From AC-32 sp038236705 (GTDB lineage: Bacteria; Actinomycetota; Thermoleophilia; Gaiellales; Gaiellaceae): a stretch of DNA of 64,000 nt. Below are positions 21,077 through 30,747 of the stretch, piece by piece; the first letter of the stretch is position 1; each line of letters opens with the position of its first letter. A program made the position numbers and the translations under genes. The DNA is taken from assembly GCA_038236705.1 (NCBI GenBank), contig JBBRZN010000008.1, positions 8,313-72,312 on the forward strand, in the 5' to 3' direction. The notes beneath the pieces were generated by a model. It was not told where the DNA came from. It saw only the letters and a list, made by a program, of their open reading frames with translations, and searched no databases.

Positions 21077-21696
21077 AGAGACCTGAAGACCCCTGTCACC
21101 TTGCCCAGCACCTCGACGTAGTCGGTGTAGATCGGCTCGAGCGCGTCATTCTCGGGCTGCAGCCGTATCCGGCCGTTCTCCCTGAAGAAGCGCTTGACCG
21201 TCGCCTCGTCGGCGGTCTCGTCCGCCCCGGCGAGCGCGACCACGATGTCGCCGTTTCGCGCATCCTGCTGACGGCGCACGACGACGAGGTCGCCCTCGAG
21301 GATCCCGGCGTTGACCATCGAGTCGCCCTTCACGCGGAGCAGGAACTCATCGCCCCCGCGCGCGAGGGGTTCGGGCACCGCGACGTATTCCTCGACGTTC
21401 TGCTCGGCGAGCAGCGGTCCGCCGGCGGCGATCTCGCCCAACAGTGGCAGCCGGTGCACGTCTTCGGCGCGAGCCATCTCGGGCTTCGGGTCGCGGCGCA
21501 GCTCGAGCGCGCGCGGCTTCGTCGGGTCGCGCTTGATCAGGCCCGCGCGCTCCAGGTTCGCGAGGTGGGCGTGCACGGTGCTCGGCGAGGCAAGCCCGAC
21601 GGCCTCGCCGATCTCACGAACCGTCGGCGGGTAGCCGTGCTCGTCCACGTAGTCGGTCAGGAACTTCCAGATCTCCTGCTGTCGGCCGGTCAGCAT
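21073..21696 (-). CDS. lexA: LexA repressor
   Basis: 207 residues from ATG 21696 (MLTGRQQEIWKFL), which has GAGGTG eight bases upstream. The frame is open 40 codons further, but that stretch contains the SOS operator, so it cannot all be coding in normal autoregulation. The winged helix has YPPTVREIGEAVGLASPSTVHAHLANLERAGLI. The cleavage site is the Ala-Gly in LLGEIAAGGP. The catalytic Ser is in VKGDSMVNAGI and the catalytic Lys in ADEATVKRFF. It represses SOS genes until RecA-stimulated self-cleavage. It is followed by the overlapping zinc-ribbon gene. Confidence 0.96.
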   Translation of the reverse strand: MLTGRQQEIWKFLTDYVDEHGYPPTVREIGEAVGLASPSTVHAHLANLERAGLIKRDPTKPRALELRRDPKPEMARAEDVHRLPLLGEIAAGGPLLAEQNVEEYVAVPEPLARGGDEFLLRVKGDSMVNAGILEGDLVVVRRQQDARNGDIVVALAGADETADEATVKRFFRENGRIRLQPENDALEPIYTDYVEVLGKVTGVFRSL

Positions 21697-21725
21697 TCGA
21701 GACACCTCGGGGTCGGGAGCGTGAA

Positions 21726-21739
21726 CGAACATACGTTCG
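21726..21739. promoter_or_regulatory. LexA-binding SOS box
   Basis: CGAACATACGTTCG, a palindrome with arms CGAAC and GTTCG, matching the gram-positive/actinobacterial SOS consensus (CGAAC-N4-GTTCG). It ends 29 bp before the preferred lexA start, as expected for autoregulation, and supports ATG 21696 as the start. Confidence 0.9.
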
Positions 21740-21803
21740 CCAGCCACGGTAGCTCTCCTCCCGGACGGCGTCAAGAGCTGGACAGCGGAGGCGTCCGTCT
21801 CCA

Positions 21804-21818
21804 CGGTGTCTGACACCG
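21804..21818. repeat. Short palindromic repeat, copy 1
   Basis: CGGTGTCTGACACCG: 7-bp perfect arms around one central base. A near-identical copy is at 21892-21906. Both lie between lexA and a decayed VOC gene. They resemble small REP-like palindromes scattered in some genomes. Confidence 0.6.
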
Positions 21819-21891
21819 GGGCGTGGGCAGCGATAGGCGAGGTTTGCAGACGAAGTCACATTTAGGTCTCGGGGCCGTGACAGTTCCAGGT

Positions 21892-21906
21892 CGGTGTCTG
21901 GCACCG
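21892..21906. repeat. Short palindromic repeat, copy 2
   Basis: CGGTGTCTGGCACCG, one base different from the copy at 21804-21818 (A to G, which keeps a G-T pair in the stem). Spacing between copies is 88 bp and both are followed by GG. Confidence 0.6.
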
Positions 21907-21924
21907 GGGTCGGGCGGGGCTACG

Positions 21925-22219
21925 TCAAGGAAGCCTGACCGAACCGTCGTCGTCCAGCGTCCAGTGCGAGTTGTGCGCGATCTCCCAGGGGTGGCCGTCA
22001 GGATCGGTAAACGCGCCCGAATAGCCGCCCCAGAAGGTCTTGCCCGCCGGCCTCGTGATGACGGCTCCCGCACGTTCGGCCTCGTCCATCACAGAGCGCA
22101 AGGATCACCCCGCCCGCCGGGAAGAAGAACGTCCTCCCCCCTCTTCCCAGCCGCTCGCTCGTCCACCCGAGCGCCTCCTAGAAACGTCGTACCCGGTCGA
22201 CGTCGAGGACGGCGATCAT
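21925..22219 (-). pseudogene. Decayed VOC (glyoxalase/bleomycin-resistance) superfamily gene
   Basis: The minus strand from 22219 reads MIAVLDVDRVRRF, a TAG stop where the family has Tyr of the FYEALGW motif, then EALGWTSE. The frame then degrades past FFPAGGVILALCD. A second piece from ATG 22089 to the TGA at 21925 reads MDEAERAGAVITRPAGKT, then FWGGYSGAFTDPDGHPWEIA and the typical ending WTLDDDGSVRLP. These are the start and C-terminal half of one VOC domain with the middle partly lost. VOC proteins include glyoxalase I, dioxygenases and resistance proteins; the end motif DPDGHPWEIA holds the metal-ligand Glu. The nonsense codon and frameshift mean it cannot make a full protein. Confidence 0.75.
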
Positions 22220-22300
22220 CCGACCCGCGGTGTTAACGGATAGCCCTCGCGCGGACGGTAAGGCCAGAACACACTGGAATCATGCCCGAACCCAAGCGCC

Positions 22301-22327
22301 GCAGAGCCGGGCTTTGCTCGGCTCTGC
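22301..22327. repeat. tRNA-associated hairpin repeat, copy 1
   Basis: Arms GCAGAGCC and GGCTCTGC flank the core GGGCTTTGCTC. It shares the core with 22535-22561 and, inverted, with 40047-40063. The arms differ from those of copy 2 by a compensatory A-T to T-A change. Confidence 0.65.
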
Positions 22328-22355
22328 CAACCATTGCTCTCTTTGAGAGGAGAGA

Positions 22356-22402
22356 TCCTCGGAAGTCGTCATGGCCCGCGGAGCGGGCCGGACTTCCGAG
22401 GA
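22356..22402 (-). terminator. Large two-part stem-loop downstream of tRNA-Leu
   Basis: TCCTCGGAAGTC (22356-22367) pairs with GACTTCCGAGGA (22391-22402). Inside it GGCCCGC and GCGGGCC form a second stem. It begins four bases after the tRNA-Leu 3' end on the minus strand and is the likely terminator or processing structure. Confidence 0.75.
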
Positions 22403-22406
22403 CGAG

Positions 22407-22492
<86 letters not shown>

Positions 22493-22534
22493 GCGGCGGC
22501 CATTGTAGCGGCGACCCCTTGGCGCCGAATCGTC

Positions 22535-22561
22535 GCTGAGCCGGGCTTTGCTCGGCTCAGC
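22535..22561. repeat. tRNA-associated hairpin repeat, copy 2
   Basis: Arms GCTGAGCC and GGCTCAGC flank the core GGGCTTTGCTC, identical to the core at 22301-22327. It lies between the intact tRNA-Leu and its partial copy. Confidence 0.65.
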
Positions 22562-22595
22562 TCACCGGCGAAGTCGGAGAAGGCACCCGGCCCGA

Positions 22596-22638
22596 AGGCC
22601 TCTCAACCTTGCGCGTCTATCAATTCCGCCACCGGCGC
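22596..22638 (-). pseudogene. Partial tRNA-Leu copy (5' half only)
   Basis: The minus strand reads a GCGCC acceptor start, then GGTGGCGGAATTGATAGACG and CGCAAGGTTGAGAGGCCTT: the 5' half of the tRNA-Leu at 22407-22492 with a few changes, stopping after the anticodon stem. No matching 3' half follows, so it cannot fold as a tRNA. It is a remnant of duplication or of an element that inserted at this tRNA. Confidence 0.8.
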
Positions 22639-22697
22639 GCGCCGCGGATGTGGCTACGCGTTTCACGGACGGGCCGTTGCGGACTAAGGTACGCACG

Positions 22698-24131
22698 GTG
22701 CGGGAGCTATGCGAGCAGGCTGTAGCCGCGGCTCTCGGTGCGGGGGCGAGCTACGCCGACGCTCGAGTGGTCGTCCGCCGCTCCCAGGTCGTCGGCACGC
22801 GCAACCAGCGCGTCGAACGGCTCGACGACAGCGAGACCCAGGGGATCGGCGTCCGCGTGCTCGTGAACGGTGCCTGGGGATTCGCCTGCGACCGGCGCCT
22901 GAGCGCCGAGGGCGCGAGCGCGGCGGCACAGAAGGCGTCCGCCTTCGCCAAGGCCGCTCCGGGCGGCCACCGGCGCGACCTCGCACCGGTCGAGCCGGCC
23001 CAGGGCACCTTCCGAGCGAACGTGGAGCGCGACCCGTTCGAGGTTGCGCTCGCCGACAAGGTCGAGCTCTGCCTCCGCGCGGAACGCGCACTCGAGCACG
23101 ACGACGTGAAGGTGACCTCAGCGTCCGTGCGGGCGCAACAGGAACACAAGGTGTTCGTCTCCTCCGAGGGTGCAGCGACCGAGCAGGAGTTCGTCGAGTG
23201 CGGCGGCGGGATCGACGCGCTCGCCTCACGCAACGGCGTCACCCAGATCCGCAGCTACCCGAGCGCCCACGGCGGCTCGAGCTCGCAGGCCGGCTGGGAG
23301 TTCGTCGAGGCACTCGGGCTGGAGCGCGAGGCTCCGCGCGTCGGCGAGCAGGCGGCGGCATTGCTCCAGGCACCACCGTGCCCCTCGCAGGTGACGACGG
23401 TCGTGATCGACGCCGAGCAGATGGAGCTCCAGGTGCACGAGTCGGTCGGCCACCCAACCGAGCTCGACCGCGTCTACGGCACCGAGGCCGCCTACGCGGG
23501 CACGAGCTTCCTCAAGCCCGAGGACCTCGGCTCCCTCCACTACGGCTCCGAGCACATGAACGTCACCGCCGACTCGACCACCCCCGGGGGTCTCGGCACC
23601 TTCGGCTTCGACGACGAGGGCGTTCCGGCCGGACGTGAGCCGATCGTTGCGGCGGGCGTGCTTAGCGGCTTCCTCACGTCGCGCGAGACCGCGGCCAAGA
23701 TCGGGAGCGGCTCCGGCGGCTCGATGCGCGCCGACAACTGGAGCCGGATGCCGCTCGTCCGGATGACGAACCTCCATCTCGAGCCCGGCGAGGGTTCGCT
23801 CGAGGAGCTGATCGGCGACGTGGACGAGGGTGTCTTCCTCGAGACGAACAAGAGCTGGTCGATCGACGACAAGCGCCTGAACTTCCAGTTCGGGACGCAG
23901 GCGGCCTGGGAGATCAAGGACGGCAAGCTGGGCCGGATGCTCCGCGACGCGACGTACACGGGCCAGACGCCGGTGTTCTGGGGCTCGCTCGACGCGGTCG
24001 CCGGTCCCGAGGAGTGGGTCCTGCACGGCCTCACGAACTGCGGCAAGGGCCAGCCCGGGCAGCACGCGCACGTCTCGCACGGAGCCTCGCCGGCCCGCTT
24101 CCGCAACGTGCAGGTTGGGTTCAAGCAATGA
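22698..24131 (+). CDS. tldD: TldD family metalloprotease subunit
   Basis: 477 residues from the GTG at 22698, which has AAGG eight bases upstream; the frame open further upstream runs through the tRNA-Leu fragment. The zinc site is HESVGHPTELDRVYG, the TldD form of HExxxH. SFLKPEDLGSLHYGS and GFLTSRETAAKIGSGSGGSMRA are conserved family segments. TldD and TldE form a protease dimer that removes leader parts from modified peptides and degrades unfolded peptides in the cytoplasm. The stop overlaps the tldE start (ATGA). It differs from E. coli TldD (HEAVGHGLEGD) by Ser and Pro-Thr near the metal site, but the ligands are kept. No peptide substrate gene is seen nearby. Confidence 0.93.
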   Translation: MRELCEQAVAAALGAGASYADARVVVRRSQVVGTRNQRVERLDDSETQGIGVRVLVNGAWGFACDRRLSAEGASAAAQKASAFAKAAPGGHRRDLAPVEPAQGTFRANVERDPFEVALADKVELCLRAERALEHDDVKVTSASVRAQQEHKVFVSSEGAATEQEFVECGGGIDALASRNGVTQIRSYPSAHGGSSSQAGWEFVEALGLEREAPRVGEQAAALLQAPPCPSQVTTVVIDAEQMELQVHESVGHPTELDRVYGTEAAYAGTSFLKPEDLGSLHYGSEHMNVTADSTTPGGLGTFGFDDEGVPAGREPIVAAGVLSGFLTSRETAAKIGSGSGGSMRADNWSRMPLVRMTNLHLEPGEGSLEELIGDVDEGVFLETNKSWSIDDKRLNFQFGTQAAWEIKDGKLGRMLRDATYTGQTPVFWGSLDAVAGPEEWVLHGLTNCGKGQPGQHAHVSHGASPARFRNVQVGFKQ

Positions 24132-25489
24132 GCGAGGCGCTCGAGCTCGCACACCGCCTGCTGGCCGCAGCGGAGGGCGAGCAGGCGCTTGCGCTCGTGC
24201 ACAGCGAGCGCTCAGGAATGGCCCGCTTCGCCCGCTCGGAGGTGCACCAGCCGACCCTGATCGAGAACGACGTGCTCGAGCTCCAGGTCGTCCGGGACGG
24301 GCGGCTCGGGGTGGCAGCCAGCAACCGCACCGACGAGGACGGCGTCCGTGCGCTCGCCGCGCGGGCGGCCGAGGCCGCCGACAGCGCACCCGCCGACCCG
24401 GATTTTCCCGGCCTGGCCCGGCCCGCCGAGATGCCTCAAGTCGAAGGCTACGACGAGGAGACCGCGGCGCTCTCGGCCGAGGACCAGGCGCGCCTCGCGG
24501 CGGCGGCGATCGACGCCTCGAAGCTCGACCTCTACGGCTTCTTCACCAGCGGCGTGACCGAGCTCGGGCTCGCGTCGACGACCGGGCTCGCCGTCTCGCA
24601 GTCGATGACCGACGCGAGCGTGCTCGCGCTCGCCGCCGTGGACGGCGCCTCCGGCTACGCCGAGCAGACCTCGTGGCGGCTGGGCGGGATCGACCCGGCC
24701 GGCGCCTCGCAGCAGGCAGTCGAGAAGGCCGAGCAGACGCGCGGCGCCGTGTCGCTCGAGCCGGGCTCCTACCGCGCCGTTCTGGAGCCGCCCGCCTTCG
24801 CCGAGCTGCTCACCTACTTCGGCTACGACGCCTTCGGCGCGCTCGGCCTGATCGAGGAGCGCAGCTACGCCTCCGGGAGGATCGGCGAGAAGGTCTTCGA
24901 CGAGCGCTTCTCGCTCGCCGACGACTCGCTCGACCCGCGCGGGCTGCCGAAGGCGTTCGACTTCGAGGGAACGCCGAAGAAGCGCGTCGAGCTCGTCGAG
25001 GACGGCGTTTTCACCGGCGTCGTCTGGGACCGCACCACCGCGAAGCGGGCCGGCGAGGGCCGGCAGACCACCGGCCACGCGCCGCCGAGCTCGCTTCGAC
25101 ACTGGGGGCCGCTGCCGTTCGCGCTCTCGGTCTCCGGCGGCGAGGCCGCGTCCGGCCAGGAGCTGGCCGAGCTGGTGGACGACGGGATCTACATCACCCG
25201 CCTCCACTACCTCAGCATCGTGGACGCGCGCGAGGGCGTGGTCACCGGGATGACGCGCGACGGCACCTTCCGCTTGCGCGGCGGCAAGATCGCGGATCCG
25301 CTCGTCAACCTGCGCTTCACGGTCTGCGTGCCCGAGTTGCTGGCGGATCTACCGGGGCTGACGCGCGACTCGGTGCTGCTCAACCAAAGCGCGTACTACG
25401 ACGAGCGCTACCCGACGGGGATGCTCTCGCCGACGGTCGCGACCGCCCGCTTCGACGTCACGGGCGTCGGCTCCGGACCCGGCGTCTAG
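24128..25489 (+). CDS. pmbA: TldE/PmbA family protein
   Basis: 453 residues from the ATG overlapping the tldD stop. It lacks the HExxxH zinc motif, as expected of the TldE partner. Typical segments are LVHSERSGMARFARSEVHQP, GFFTSGVTELGLASTTGL, EPGSYRAVLEPPAFAELL and DGIYITRLHYLSIVDAREG. It dimerises with TldD to form the active protease. The gene pair has no linked peptide cluster. Its last four bases overlap the end of the convergent lipoprotein gene. Confidence 0.93.
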   Translation: MSEALELAHRLLAAAEGEQALALVHSERSGMARFARSEVHQPTLIENDVLELQVVRDGRLGVAASNRTDEDGVRALAARAAEAADSAPADPDFPGLARPAEMPQVEGYDEETAALSAEDQARLAAAAIDASKLDLYGFFTSGVTELGLASTTGLAVSQSMTDASVLALAAVDGASGYAEQTSWRLGGIDPAGASQQAVEKAEQTRGAVSLEPGSYRAVLEPPAFAELLTYFGYDAFGALGLIEERSYASGRIGEKVFDERFSLADDSLDPRGLPKAFDFEGTPKKRVELVEDGVFTGVVWDRTTAKRAGEGRQTTGHAPPSSLRHWGPLPFALSVSGGEAASGQELAELVDDGIYITRLHYLSIVDAREGVVTGMTRDGTFRLRGGKIADPLVNLRFTVCVPELLADLPGLTRDSVLLNQSAYYDERYPTGMLSPTVATARFDVTGVGSGPGV

Positions 25490-26664
25490 GGGACATTCAC
25501 GCGGGTGTAGTCGACGGCGCCGAGCGCGTCCTCGCGCCAGCCGCGCAGGCGGGGTGAGACCAGGCGCGCATCCACAGCCCACGCGATCGGCACGACCAGC
25601 TGCCCCCGCACGGCGGCCGGAAGGGCCGCGGCCTGCGGGTACGGCGCGAAGAGACGCTCGAACCTCGCGACCGGCGGCGCGCCGACGACCGCGCCGAGGC
25701 CGAGGTCGCGCCAGGACCCTACGAGCAGGTCGAGCCCGTAGGCGAGGTCGGGGTCGCGCGGCCGCGAGAAGCGGACGGCGATGCGTGGCAGCGACGGGAT
25801 CTCCTTACGGGCTTCACGCAGGGCGATCACGGCTGCGCTCGCCTTCGGGGGACCGCGGTCGGTCAGGCTCTCCGCGGGCGGAGCCTCGAACTCGGGCACG
25901 AGCGCCTGATAATCAGCACGGTCCGCGGTGGCGTCGTAGATGTGGCGCACCTCCGGCGGGACGGTGTCGTCGAAGACGACGATGTCGGCGGCGAGCAGGC
26001 GGCGGACGCGGACGGCGCCCGCAAGCTGGGGATCGCGCCTCGCCGCGCGCAGGTCGCCGAGCGGGACCGGCGCTTCGTCGAGTCGACCCGCGCGGAAGAG
26101 AGTCAGCGCGGCGTGGGGCTCGAGCCTGCGCACCTCGAGGCGCAGGCCGCGCCGCTCGGCGATCACGCGCCCCGGGCTCGCCGAGATGAGCCTGAACGGG
26201 CCGGGCACTCCCGGCGGTGCTGCCGCGACCTCGCTCAGGAGGTACGGGAGCTCCGCTCTCGGCGCGGGCAGGACGATCACCAGCCGCCGCTCGTCGAGCG
26301 CCCGGATGCGCCGCGCCGGGAAGAGCCGCGCCCGCCGCAGCTGGGTGGCGATCGCGCCCGCGTGCCGGCAGCGGAGGCGCCAGGTCGAGCCGCTCGTGCT
26401 CCAGGCGGAGCAGAGCCCGGGCCGCAGCGCGCCGCTCTCTGGGTCGGTCCGCAGCGGCGTCGCGAAGAGCGCACGAGCGAGCGTCAGCTCATCGCGGCCG
26501 CGCGCATGCGTCGGGTCGAGCGGCCAGAGGACGTGCGCGAGCCCGATCCGCACCACCCCGGCTGGCCCGCCAACCGGCAGCGGCTCGTGGCGTTGCGGCG
26601 GGCTCGAGTCGCAGCCCGCGACGAGCAGCGCGAGCAGGGCCAGGGCCGCGGCCCGCCGACCCAT
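25486..26664 (-). CDS. Family 5 solute-binding-protein-like lipoprotein
   Basis: 392 residues, shorter than the usual ~520. A lipoprotein signal (ALALLALLVAGC, lipobox LVAGC) is followed by RIGLAHVLWPLDPTHARG and ARALFATPLRTDPESGALRP, the start of a family 5 peptide-binding domain. The C-terminal part has IPSLPRIAVRFSRPRDPDLAYG and PIAWAVDARLVSPRLRGW. Several middle segments of the fold are missing, so it may be a reduced, diverged binding protein. No permease or ATPase gene is adjacent. SecG is four bases downstream on the same strand. Ligand unknown; it could use the transporter at 2.4-12.3 kb or have another role. Confidence 0.75.
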   Translation of the reverse strand: MGRRAAALALLALLVAGCDSSPPQRHEPLPVGGPAGVVRIGLAHVLWPLDPTHARGRDELTLARALFATPLRTDPESGALRPGLCSAWSTSGSTWRLRCRHAGAIATQLRRARLFPARRIRALDERRLVIVLPAPRAELPYLLSEVAAAPPGVPGPFRLISASPGRVIAERRGLRLEVRRLEPHAALTLFRAGRLDEAPVPLGDLRAARRDPQLAGAVRVRRLLAADIVVFDDTVPPEVRHIYDATADRADYQALVPEFEAPPAESLTDRGPPKASAAVIALREARKEIPSLPRIAVRFSRPRDPDLAYGLDLLVGSWRDLGLGAVVGAPPVARFERLFAPYPQAAALPAAVRGQLVVPIAWAVDARLVSPRLRGWREDALGAVDYTRVNVP

Positions 26665-26668
26665 TCCG

Positions 26669-26890
26669 CTACTTGAGCAGGTGGAAGAGCAGGACGGTGT
26701 TCGCGGTGAACAGGATTGCGACGACCACCGTCAGCCGCGTCAGGTTCTTCTCGACGATGTGCGTGCCGCCCTGCGAAGCGGGCGTGAAGCCCATGCCGCC
26801 GAGGCCGGCGTCACGGCCCGAATGCATGAGGATCAGGCCGACGAGCGACGCCGCGAGCAGAACGTGGATGACCGCGAAGATCTGCAGCAA
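26669..26890 (-). CDS. secG: Protein translocase subunit SecG
   Basis: 73 residues. Two transmembrane helices (about 3-21 and 50-69) are separated by the loop HSGRDAGLGGMGFTPASQGG, matching the SecG pattern of a Gly-rich cytoplasmic loop followed by LTRLTVVVAILFTANTVLLF. SecG helps the SecYE channel during export. The only start in frame is TTG at 26890; no good ribosome site is visible. It precedes the lipoprotein gene by four bases, and may be co-transcribed with it and with the receiver gene upstream. Confidence 0.9.
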   Translation of the reverse strand: MLQIFAVIHVLLAASLVGLILMHSGRDAGLGGMGFTPASQGGTHIVEKNLTRLTVVVAILFTANTVLLFHLLK

Positions 26891-26912
26891 GACAGGGCCA
26901 GGATACCAGCGG

Positions 26913-27287
26913 TCAGTTTGCGTCCAGCTCGCGGATCGCCTCGATCAGCTGGGCGGCAATCCGGTCCTTCGTGATGTAGGCGGCGACCCCGGCCTCGCGG
27001 GCCCGTGCGACGTCCGTGCGCGAATTCGAGCCCGTCAGCATCAGGATGCAGGCTTTGCGCTGCTTCTTGCGGATCCGCTTCGTGGCCTCGACTCCGTCCA
27101 CGACCGGCATCGCGATGTCCATCAGGATCACGTCGGGCTTGAGGGCCAGCGCTTGGTCGACGGCCTCCTCGCCGTTGTGAGCGCGGCCGACGACCTCGAT
27201 CTCGGGCTCCGAGGCCAGGATCGCCTCGAGTGCGTCGGCAAAGAGGCGATGGTCGTCGGCTATGAGGACGCGGATCTTTGAAGGCAT
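26913..27287 (-). CDS. Stand-alone receiver (CheY-like) protein
   Basis: 124 residues, only a receiver domain: IRVLIADDHRLFADALEAIL (acidic pair), phosphoacceptor Asp in VILMDIAMPVVDGVEA, Thr in CILMLTGSN and Lys in AYITKDRIAAQ. The domain is of the NarL class by the DDHRLF and receiver surface motifs, but the HTH is absent and the frame simply ends after EAIRELDAN. It may act by protein contact or be a phosphate sink. The partner kinase is not adjacent. It starts 46 bp from the end of the glycosyltransferase gene and runs in the same direction as secG. Confidence 0.9.
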   Translation of the reverse strand: MPSKIRVLIADDHRLFADALEAILASEPEIEVVGRAHNGEEAVDQALALKPDVILMDIAMPVVDGVEATKRIRKKQRKACILMLTGSNSRTDVARAREAGVAAYITKDRIAAQLIEAIRELDAN

Positions 27288-27332
27288 GGGTGGACGGCTC
27301 CCTTGCCTACAACGATCTTCGCCCGCTCCGCG

Positions 27333-28313
27333 TCACGCGGCTCGTTCGAGCACCTCCTCGACCCGACGGGCCTGCTCCTTCACGTCGTGGCGCTCTGCGG
27401 CCTCGCGCGCGGCGGGGTTCGGGCAGGGCAGCGACGCCGCAACGCGGAGCGCATCGGCCATCGCCTCCACGTCGAGCGGGTCGACGAGCACACCTGCATC
27501 GGGCGGCACGAACTCCGGCGGGCCGCCGACGCGCGTGGCGACCACCGAGCGCCCGCAGGCCATCGCCTCGAGCAGCGCCTGGCCGAACGGCTCGATCAGG
27601 CTCGGCTGGCAGACGACGTGGGCACGGGCGATCAAAGCCGGCACCTCGTCGTGCGGGACGCTGGGGACGACCTCGACCCCGGGGCGGCCTTCGAGCCCAG
27701 CACGCAGCGGCCCGTCGCCGACGAAGGTTAGGGAACCGGAGCCGAAGCGCTCGAAGGCCTCGGCCAGGCGGACGACGTTCTTGCGCTCGCTGAGCGCGCC
27801 GAGGCAGAGGAAGTGCGGGCCGCCCTCCGGCGCGGGCTGGACGCTGAAGCGCTCCAGGTCCACACCCGAGTCGATCACCTCGGTCTTGCCGCGGGCTTCG
27901 GGCACCTTCGTCTCGAGCTCGCGGCGGAGGTAGTCCGAGACCGCGATCACGGCCGCGGCGCGGCGGACGGTCAGACGGGTGAGCGCGCGGATCCCGGGGA
28001 TCGCCCCCACGTTGCGCACGTCGCGGCCGTGAGCGGTGACGACGAGCGGCGCGCGAGCGGCGAGGGCCGCGGTCAGGCCGGCCGGAACGAGGAAGTGCGC
28101 GTAGACGACATCGGGCCGGAAGCTGCGTGCAGCGCGGAGCGTGCGGGCCGCAAGGGTCGCGTAACGCCGCTTCCCGCCGGCGCGGCGGTCGAGCACCGCC
28201 CGCTCGAGCTCGTGGCCGCGCTCGTGCAGGGCGTTCTCGAGCTGCGCCACGAACACGCCGAGATCGGGGTCGTCGGGCCCGGGGTACATCTGCGAGACGA
28301 GAAGGATCCGCAC
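27333..28313 (-). CDS. GT4-family glycosyltransferase
   Basis: 326 residues from the GTG at 28313; an ATG at 28337 would overlap the mutase gene. N-terminal Rossmann part: ILLVSQMYPGPDDPDLGVFV, VVYAHFLVPAGLTAAL and VVTAHGRDVRN. C-terminal part: FLCLGALSERKNVVRLAEAF, FVGDGPLR and the nucleotide-sugar site EPFGQALLEAMACGRSVVAT. The E-x7-E pair (EPFGQALLE) is typical of retaining GT4 enzymes that use nucleotide sugars. It would act in glycolipid, polysaccharide or small-molecule glycosylation at the cytoplasmic face. Acceptor and sugar cannot be told. It follows the mutase by four bases, but functional relation is not evident. Confidence 0.9.
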   Translation of the reverse strand: MRILLVSQMYPGPDDPDLGVFVAQLENALHERGHELERAVLDRRAGGKRRYATLAARTLRAARSFRPDVVYAHFLVPAGLTAALAARAPLVVTAHGRDVRNVGAIPGIRALTRLTVRRAAAVIAVSDYLRRELETKVPEARGKTEVIDSGVDLERFSVQPAPEGGPHFLCLGALSERKNVVRLAEAFERFGSGSLTFVGDGPLRAGLEGRPGVEVVPSVPHDEVPALIARAHVVCQPSLIEPFGQALLEAMACGRSVVATRVGGPPEFVPPDAGVLVDPLDVEAMADALRVAASLPCPNPAAREAAERHDVKEQARRVEEVLERAA

Positions 28314-28317
28314 GCCG

Positions 28318-29895
<1,578 letters not shown>

Positions 29896-29913
29896 CCAAA
29901 CTAGGCTATCGCC

Positions 29914-30546
29914 ATGCCGGTCACCGTGAGGCTCTTCGCCGGGCTGCGCGAGCGCGCCGGCTGGTCGCGGCGCCAGCTCGAGGGGCTCGAGCGCGTGGCC
30001 GACGTCTGGCCCGCGCTGGAGCTCGGCGAGGAGCCGGGCGGGCTGCTCTACGCCGTCAACCGCGAGTACGCGGAGCCGGGTCAGGAGCTGCGCGACGGCG
30101 ACGAGGTCGCGCTGATCCCGCCGGTCTCGGGCGGGGCCTTCCGCGTGACCGTGGGGCCGCTCTCGCTGGACGCCGCGGTCGCCGAGGTGGCCGACGAGCG
30201 CGCCGGCGGGATCGCCACCTTCACGGGCACGGTGCGCCGGCAGTCACGCGGGCGCGAGGTGCTCTACCTCGAGTACGAGGCCTACGCGGAGATGGCCGAA
30301 GACGTGATCACGCAGCTCGCCGCCGAGCTCGAGGAGGCGCACGACCTCTGCGGGATCGCGATCCACCACCGCGTCGGGCGGGTCGAGATCGGCGAGCCGA
30401 GCGTGGTGATCGCCGTCGCGGCGCCGCGCCGGCAGGACGCGCTGAGCGCGTGCCGCGAGGCGATCGACCGGCTCAAGGAGACGGTGCCGCTCTGGAAGAA
30501 GGAGGTCTACGAGGGCGGCGAGGAGTGGCTGGGGCGCGGTTCCTAG
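29914..30546 (+). CDS. MoaD-MoaE fusion, molybdopterin synthase
   Basis: 210 residues. Residues 1-74 are the ubiquitin-like sulfur carrier MoaD, ending PPVSGG at 69-74. From about 76 on the chain is MoaE: GPLSLDAAVAEVADERAGGI, TFTGTVRRQSRGREVLYLEY, IHHRVGRVEIGEPSVVIAVA, then KETVPLWKKEVYEGG, which contains the catalytic Lys region. Molybdopterin synthase adds two sulfurs to cyclic pyranopterin, carried as a thiocarboxylate on the MoaD terminal Gly. In a fusion that Gly is not free, so cleavage after Gly74 is expected, as known for MoaX of mycobacteria. No other moa gene is adjacent. Confidence 0.92.
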   Translation: MPVTVRLFAGLRERAGWSRRQLEGLERVADVWPALELGEEPGGLLYAVNREYAEPGQELRDGDEVALIPPVSGGAFRVTVGPLSLDAAVAEVADERAGGIATFTGTVRRQSRGREVLYLEYEAYAEMAEDVITQLAAELEEAHDLCGIAIHHRVGRVEIGEPSVVIAVAAPRRQDALSACREAIDRLKETVPLWKKEVYEGGEEWLGRGS

Positions 30547-30747
30547 AAATAGCAGTAGCCTCCGCAACACATAATTGCGGGCCGAACTTCCTCGGGGCTG
30601 GAGCCACCGAGACGAACATCCTCGCCGCGAGCACCATTACGGGCGACTTCATGTGTCGAGCGACGAACGTCGTCTATCGACTGGACACCGAGTCTGCGCG
30701 GTCGTTCCTCGGACGGTACGTCTCGCTCCCGTAGCGCCAAGCATTGC

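Noticed and set aside
30547..30747. Short plus-strand frame ending RSFLGRYVSLP between MoaD-MoaE and PAP2
   Set aside because: No start, ribosome site or recognised homology; it could be a remnant but cannot be supported.
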